The notes below the pieces were generated by a model. That model saw nothing but the letters and a program-made list of their open reading frames with translations, did no database searches and was not told where the DNA came from. Source: Chloroflexia bacterium (lineage in GTDB: Bacteria > Chloroflexota > Chloroflexia > Thermomicrobiales > UBA6265). From it: a stretch of 8,671 nt of DNA. Shown piece after piece: positions 6,141 through 8,671 of this stretch. Each line of letters opens with the position of its first letter. Position 1 is the stretch's first letter. Location of the stretch: assembly GCA_013698285.1 (NCBI GenBank), contig JACCVE010000207.1, positions 1 to 8,671 on the forward strand, in the 5' to 3' direction. A program made the position numbers and the translations under genes.

Positions 6141-6921
6141 AGGGGGTCGGACCAGATGTCCCCGTCGCCGCCAGCGGGCGATCGGGATGCGTCGCCAGCA
6201 TCGCCCAGGTCGTCGCGGCCGCCTGTTGGAGGGCCAGCGGAAGGTCCAGCGACTCGATCGTGGCCGGGTCGAACCGGGGCGGGGCGCCGTCCGGCGACGG
6301 GCCGAAATCGGGCCGGTGGGCGATGACTTCCCACCCGAGATGACCCAGCAGGGCCTCCAACTCCCAGGGGGTCACGTAGTTGTTCGCCCGCCTGTCCGGT
6401 TCGAGGTGACGCTGCCAGACATTGGCCGAGATGGGGGACAAGGGGCCGGGCACGCTGGCGTAGAGCCGCCCGGCCGGACGCAGGACCCGGCCCAACTCCC
6501 GCACCGTCGCCGGCAGGTCGAAGGCGAAGTGGAGTGAGAGGCGAGCCTGGACCGCGTCGAAGGCGGCGTCCGGGAACGGCAGGTCTGCGAGTTCGGCGAT
6601 GTGAAACGTGACCGGCCGGTCGTTTCCCGCCGTGTGGGACTGGGCGATGATGACCATCGCCGGGGAGAGGTCAACCGCGTCGACCCGGTATCCCTCCGCC
6701 GCGAAGGCCGAGGCGTACTGGCCCGTGCCGCAGCCGGCATCGAGGAGCCTGTCACCCGGCGCGAGGCCGAGGGCCCGCGCGGTGTCGCGGATACCGGCCG
6801 GGAAGTCTTTCCCCTGCCGCCTGGTCTCCGAGATCTCGTCCCACCAGGGCGCTCGCTCGTCCCAGGTCTCGCGGGACTTGCGTTGCCACCGATCTGCCCG
6901 GCCGTGATCGACATCTGCCAC
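6139..6921 (-). CDS. Class I SAM-dependent methyltransferase (UbiE/Methyltransf_11 type)
   Basis: This 260-residue cytoplasmic enzyme would transfer a methyl group from S-adenosylmethionine to an unidentified small molecule. The Rossmann motifs appear in order: motif I LLDAGCGTGQYA (59-70), the acidic end of strand 2 in VDAVDLSPAMV (80-90), DLPFPDAAFDAVQARLSLHF (113-132) covering motifs II/III, and LGRVLRPAGRLYASVPG (143-159). The C-terminal part (about 160-245) would form the substrate lid, with NNYVTPWELEALLGHLGWEV. Start: the GTG at 6921 has AAAGGA 6 nt upstream and gives a normal-length methyltransferase. The reading frame stays open upstream to 7737, but that part is antisense to the ferritin-like gene and has no protein-like character. 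The gene diverges from the first ferritin-like gene. The next gene on the same strand starts 152 nt downstream. Confidence 0.88.
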   Translation of the reverse strand: MADVDHGRADRWQRKSRETWDERAPWWDEISETRRQGKDFPAGIRDTARALGLAPGDRLLDAGCGTGQYASAFAAEGYRVDAVDLSPAMVIIAQSHTAGNDRPVTFHIAELADLPFPDAAFDAVQARLSLHFAFDLPATVRELGRVLRPAGRLYASVPGPLSPISANVWQRHLEPDRRANNYVTPWELEALLGHLGWEVIAHRPDFGPSPDGAPPRFDPATIESLDLPLALQQAAATTWAMLATHPDRPLAATGTSGPTP

Positions 6922-6927
6922 GGGTAG

Positions 6928-6933
6928 TCCTTT
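6928..6933 (-). promoter_or_regulatory. Shine-Dalgarno site fixing the methyltransferase start
   Basis: AAAGGA on the minus strand is 6 nt before the GTG at 6921. It is the main reason for cutting the much longer open frame (to 7737) down to a 260-residue protein. Confidence 0.55.
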
Positions 6934-7093
6934 CACCGATCGGAACGGACGCTCGATACTGCGTGTCCAGCACATCCCTGGCACGCTCGACACGGTGCCG
7001 GCGAGAAACGGATCAGCCGGGACGGATCGCTGGCGATTGTCTCCCACCCTACCCATTCGACCCCGCCGGGGGCAATGTCGGGCGGGCGTGGCC

Positions 7094-7113
7094 CACGTCT
7101 TGCAAGGGACGTG
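7094..7113. promoter_or_regulatory. Inverted repeat CACGTC-N8-GACGTG upstream of the first ferritin-like gene (candidate operator)
   Basis: A perfect 6-bp inverted repeat with an 8-nt spacer (TTGCAAGG) begins 80 nt and ends 60 nt before the ATG at 7174. It lies within the 252-nt divergent region that also serves the methyltransferase gene. A 20-bp dyad is the usual size of a dimeric regulator site. TTGCAA in the spacer could also be part of a -35 element, but no good -10 hexamer is placed for it. Assignment as an operator is inference from symmetry and position. Confidence 0.35.
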
Positions 7114-7161
7114 ATTGGGTCCATCCGGTAGCAAACAGCCGCGACCGGAACGCACACTTTT

Positions 7162-7167
7162 AGGAGG
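7162..7167 (+). promoter_or_regulatory. Strong Shine-Dalgarno site for the first ferritin-like gene
   Basis: AGGAGG is 6 nt upstream of the ATG at 7174, within TTTTAGGAGGAGACACATG. This is the strongest ribosome-binding site in the window and suggests high expression. Confidence 0.8.
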
Positions 7168-7173
7168 AGACAC

Positions 7174-7878
7174 ATGACTGGACGTCCGATGCATGAGCGC
7201 CTCGTGGCCACGATCAATGAGGAGCGTGAGCGCCTGGCCTCGCGACGGGGGTTCCTGACGGGAACCGCGAAGCTGGCCGGTGGCGGCGCCCTGGCGCTGT
7301 CGATGACCGGAATCCCGGGATTCGCTTCCCGGGCCGAAGCGCAGGCCGAACTTGAAGACGATGTCGACGTTTTGAACTACGCGCTGACTCTCGAGCATCT
7401 CGAGTTTGCCTTCTACCGTGATGGTCTCGAGGCCCTCGGCGAAGACAGCTTCGGCGTCGGTCCGTTCGATGACTCCATCTTCGAGCGCCTGACCGAGATC
7501 CGCGACCATGAGGAGACCCACGTCGAGACGCTGACCTCGGTCATCGAGGATCTTGATGGTGAGCCAGTCGAAGAGGCCGAGTACGTCTTCGACTTCACGG
7601 ATGCTGCCGTCTTCCTGGCGACCGCGCAGGTCCTCGAGAACACTGGTGTGTCTGCCTACGACGGCGCGGCACAGTTTATCTCTGATCCGGCCCTGTTGAC
7701 GGCGGCTGGCACGATCGTCGCGGTCGAGGCCCGGCACGCGGCTTACCTGAACCTGGTCAACGGCACCCTGCCGTTCCCGGACTCTTTCGAGAACCCGCTG
7801 ACCCCGGAAGAGGTCTTGCTCGCCGCTGGCCCGTTCTTTGCCACCGATGGTGACGACGAGGGTACCCCGGACGCCTAA
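7174..7878 (+). CDS. Tat-exported ferritin-like (Ferritin_2-type) protein
   Basis: This 234-residue protein has a long Tat signal. A charged n-region is followed by the twin-arginine motif SRRGFL (23-28), a weakly hydrophobic Gly/Ala stretch (about 29-50) and a likely cleavage site after AEA (54-56). The mature part is a four-helix ferritin-like domain with candidate di-metal ligands in each helix: E74 in TLEHLE, E113 and H116 in DHEETH, E155 in LENTG, and E185 and H188 in EARHAAY. The family (PF13668-like, related to desiccation-associated proteins) is widespread, but its reaction is mostly unknown. Iron binding or oxidation outside the membrane is plausible. The tail is short and acidic, ending DGDDEGTPDA. 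The second ferritin-like gene follows after 129 nt. The gene is less GC-rich than its neighbours (about 62% in 7381-7440), with more T-ending codons such as GAT, GGT and TCT, perhaps reflecting high expression. Confidence 0.9.
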   Translation: MTGRPMHERLVATINEERERLASRRGFLTGTAKLAGGGALALSMTGIPGFASRAEAQAELEDDVDVLNYALTLEHLEFAFYRDGLEALGEDSFGVGPFDDSIFERLTEIRDHEETHVETLTSVIEDLDGEPVEEAEYVFDFTDAAVFLATAQVLENTGVSAYDGAAQFISDPALLTAAGTIVAVEARHAAYLNLVNGTLPFPDSFENPLTPEEVLLAAGPFFATDGDDEGTPDA

Positions 7879-7886
7879 TTGGCACC

Positions 7887-7918
7887 GTTGTCATGATGGC
7901 GCGAGCCACACTGACGAC
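7887..7918 (+). repeat. Hairpin with GNRA tetraloop just after the first ferritin-like gene
   Basis: Starting 8 nt after the stop codon, GTTGTCA (7887-7893) pairs with TGACGAC (7912-7918) in seven pairs, one of them G-U. A 3x3 internal loop and an inner stem TGGC/GCCA follow, closed by the tetraloop GCGA (7901-7904). GNRA loops stabilise RNA hairpins, so this may be a real 3'-end structure. There is no U-tract behind it. It could protect the upstream message from 3' exonucleases or give partial termination, making the two genes unequally expressed. Confidence 0.45.
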
Positions 7919-7938
7919 ATCCGATCAGAGTCCCCGAG

Positions 7939-7981
7939 ATGGGCCGTCCGCCAACTAGTGGCATGTCACGTCACGGCCCAT
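7939..7981 (+). repeat. Second intergenic stem-loop: 9-bp stem before the second ferritin-like gene
   Basis: ATGGGCCGT (7939-7947) and ACGGCCCAT (7973-7981) are perfect 9-bp inverted copies around a 25-nt loop. The loop contains a smaller hairpin GCCA-ACTAG-TGGC (7950-7962). The stem ends 13 nt before the Shine-Dalgarno site of the next gene, which it does not cover. No U-tract follows. Possible roles are a regulatory leader, an RNA processing site, or an operator for a dimeric protein. Confidence 0.45.
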
Positions 7982-7994
7982 TGCGTAACGAATT

Positions 7995-8000
7995 GAGGAG
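7995..8000 (+). promoter_or_regulatory. Shine-Dalgarno site for the second ferritin-like gene
   Basis: GAGGAG is 7 nt upstream of the ATG at 8008. It fixes the start of a protein that has no signal peptide, so the lack of a leader is not explained by a wrongly placed start. Confidence 0.7.
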
Positions 8001-8007
8001 ACCTACG

Positions 8008-8671
8008 ATGCAGACCATTCGACGCACCGCCAGCGTTCCGGCGCTGGACCAGTACCGGGCTCTTGCCCAAGACGCGACCGGTGACGACATCATCAGCACG
8101 CTCAACTACGCGCTGACGTTGGAGCACCTCGAGAACACCTTCTACGCGACTGGTCTCTCGACCTTCGTGTCGGCCGACATCGAGGCCCTGGGCTTCCTGC
8201 CGGGCGTCTTCGACTTCATCGCCGAGATCGGGGCCCACGAGGCTGCCCACGTCGAGACCCTGACCTCGGTCATCTCCGACCTCGGTGGCGAGCCGGTCGA
8301 GCAGGGCGAGTACGACTTCGGTGATGCCCTCACCGACCCGTCGGTGTTCATCGCGACCGCCGCCGCGCTCGAGAACACCGGCGTGAGCGCCTACACCGGT
8401 GCTGCTCAGTACCTCATCGAGAACGATGACCTGCTGACAGCCGCCCTCACCATCCACGGTGTCGAGGCCCGCCACGCGGCGTACCTCAACATCCTGAATG
8501 GCGAGAACCCGTTCCCCGAGTCGTTCGAGCCCGTCTTGACCCCGGCCGAGGTCCTCGAGATCGCCGGCCCGTTCGTGGTCTCCGGTGAAGTCGTCGTCCC
8601 GTCCGCCAGCGAGGAAGACGCTGAGGATGAGTCTGAGGATGAGTCCGAGGACGACGAGGGCACCCCGGACG
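8008..8671 (+). CDS. Second ferritin-like protein, no signal peptide, acidic tail; 3' end beyond the window
   Basis: The frame is open from the ATG at 8008 to the window edge (221 complete codons). The protein is a clear paralogue of its neighbour. Shared blocks include LNYALTLEHLE, HVETLTSVI, GEPVE, LENTGVSAY and VEARHAAYLN. Candidate di-metal ligands are conserved at E39, E78/H81, E122 and E153/H156. The N-terminus (MQTIRRTASVPALDQYRALAQ) has two arginines but no hydrophobic segment, so it is not an obvious Tat or Sec signal. After the domain (to about 191) comes a tail with many Glu, Asp and Ser (200-217), ending in EGTPD at the edge. The paralogue ends EGTPDA, so probably only an alanine codon and the stop are missing. 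The pair may form a mixed oligomer, or this copy may stay in the cytoplasm. Metal chemistry is inferred from the family. Confidence 0.88.
   Translation, partial: MQTIRRTASVPALDQYRALAQDATGDDIISTLNYALTLEHLENTFYATGLSTFVSADIEALGFLPGVFDFIAEIGAHEAAHVETLTSVISDLGGEPVEQGEYDFGDALTDPSVFIATAAALENTGVSAYTGAAQYLIENDDLLTAALTIHGVEARHAAYLNILNGENPFPESFEPVLTPAEVLEIAGPFVVSGEVVVPSASEEDAEDESEDESEDDEGTPD
8623..8658 (+). repeat. 12-bp in-frame tandem repeat coding the acidic tail
   Basis: GAGGATGAGTCT (8623-8634) is followed by GAGGATGAGTCC (8635-8646) and a degenerate third unit GAGGACGACGAG (8647-8658). They encode EDES, EDES and EDDE. The unit length is a multiple of three, so slippage would change tail length without a frameshift. 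Confidence 0.7.

Noticed and set aside
6980..6999. Small dyad GGCAC-N10-GTGCC in the divergent region
   Set aside because: Five-bp arms with a 10-nt loop are expected by chance in DNA of this GC content, and nothing about the position singles it out.
7008..7028. Direct repeat ACGGATC, 14 nt apart
   Set aside because: Only the 7-mer is shared and the flanks differ. It is too short to claim iterons or paired operator sites.
6922..7173. Sigma-70 promoters for the divergent methyltransferase and ferritin-like genes
   Set aside because: TGGACA-like and TTGCAA hexamers exist, but no acceptable -10 box lies 16-19 nt away, so no promoter is assigned.
6922..7737. Minus-strand extension that would make the methyltransferase 532 residues long
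   Set aside because: The extra part is antisense to the first ferritin-like gene and the control region and shows no domain pattern. The GTG at 6921 has a Shine-Dalgarno site and gives a normal-sized methyltransferase.

Overview
The window is GC-rich bacterial DNA, densely packed, with alanine-, arginine- and glycine-rich proteins. The gene set and protein style suggest a member of the Chloroflexota, class Thermomicrobia (Sphaerobacter/Thermomicrobium-like). This is inferred from GC content, from Tat-exported ferritin-like proteins ending in EGTPDA, and from general resemblance. There is no rRNA or other marker here to prove it.

Layout. (1) Positions 2-1003, plus strand: the end of an ABC-transporter inner-membrane permease (DppB/OppB type), followed 3 nt later by a complete DppC/OppC-type permease. 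This is the 3' part of a peptide or similar solute importer operon. (2) Positions 1068-6921, minus strand: six genes pointing back towards the transporter. In transcription order they are a class I SAM methyltransferase, a secreted protein with a duplicated beta-rich domain, a small PLDc_N-type membrane protein, a histone-deacetylase-family amidohydrolase, a long coiled-coil protein whose start overlaps the deacetylase end by 11 nt, and a tartrate/D-malate dehydrogenase-type decarboxylating dehydrogenase. (3) Positions 7174-8671, plus strand: two tandem, clearly paralogous ferritin-like proteins. The first carries a twin-arginine signal peptide. The second has no signal peptide and has an acidic, repetitive C-terminal tail. 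It runs off the window, probably only a codon or two before its stop.

How the parts relate. The deacetylase and coiled-coil genes are likely translationally coupled. The secreted protein and the PLDc_N protein are 39 nt apart and probably co-transcribed. The ferritin-like pair has two strong Shine-Dalgarno sites, and the 129-nt gap between them holds two hairpins without U-tracts. The methyltransferase and the first ferritin-like gene diverge from a 252-nt region that contains a CACGTC-N8-GACGTG inverted repeat.

The most interesting part is the ferritin-like pair with its structured intergenic RNA: an exported and an apparently non-exported paralogue that may form one complex. No CRISPR array, insertion sequence, tRNA or rRNA was seen. 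No stretch over 300 nt lacks a gene; the longest gap is 6922-7173.
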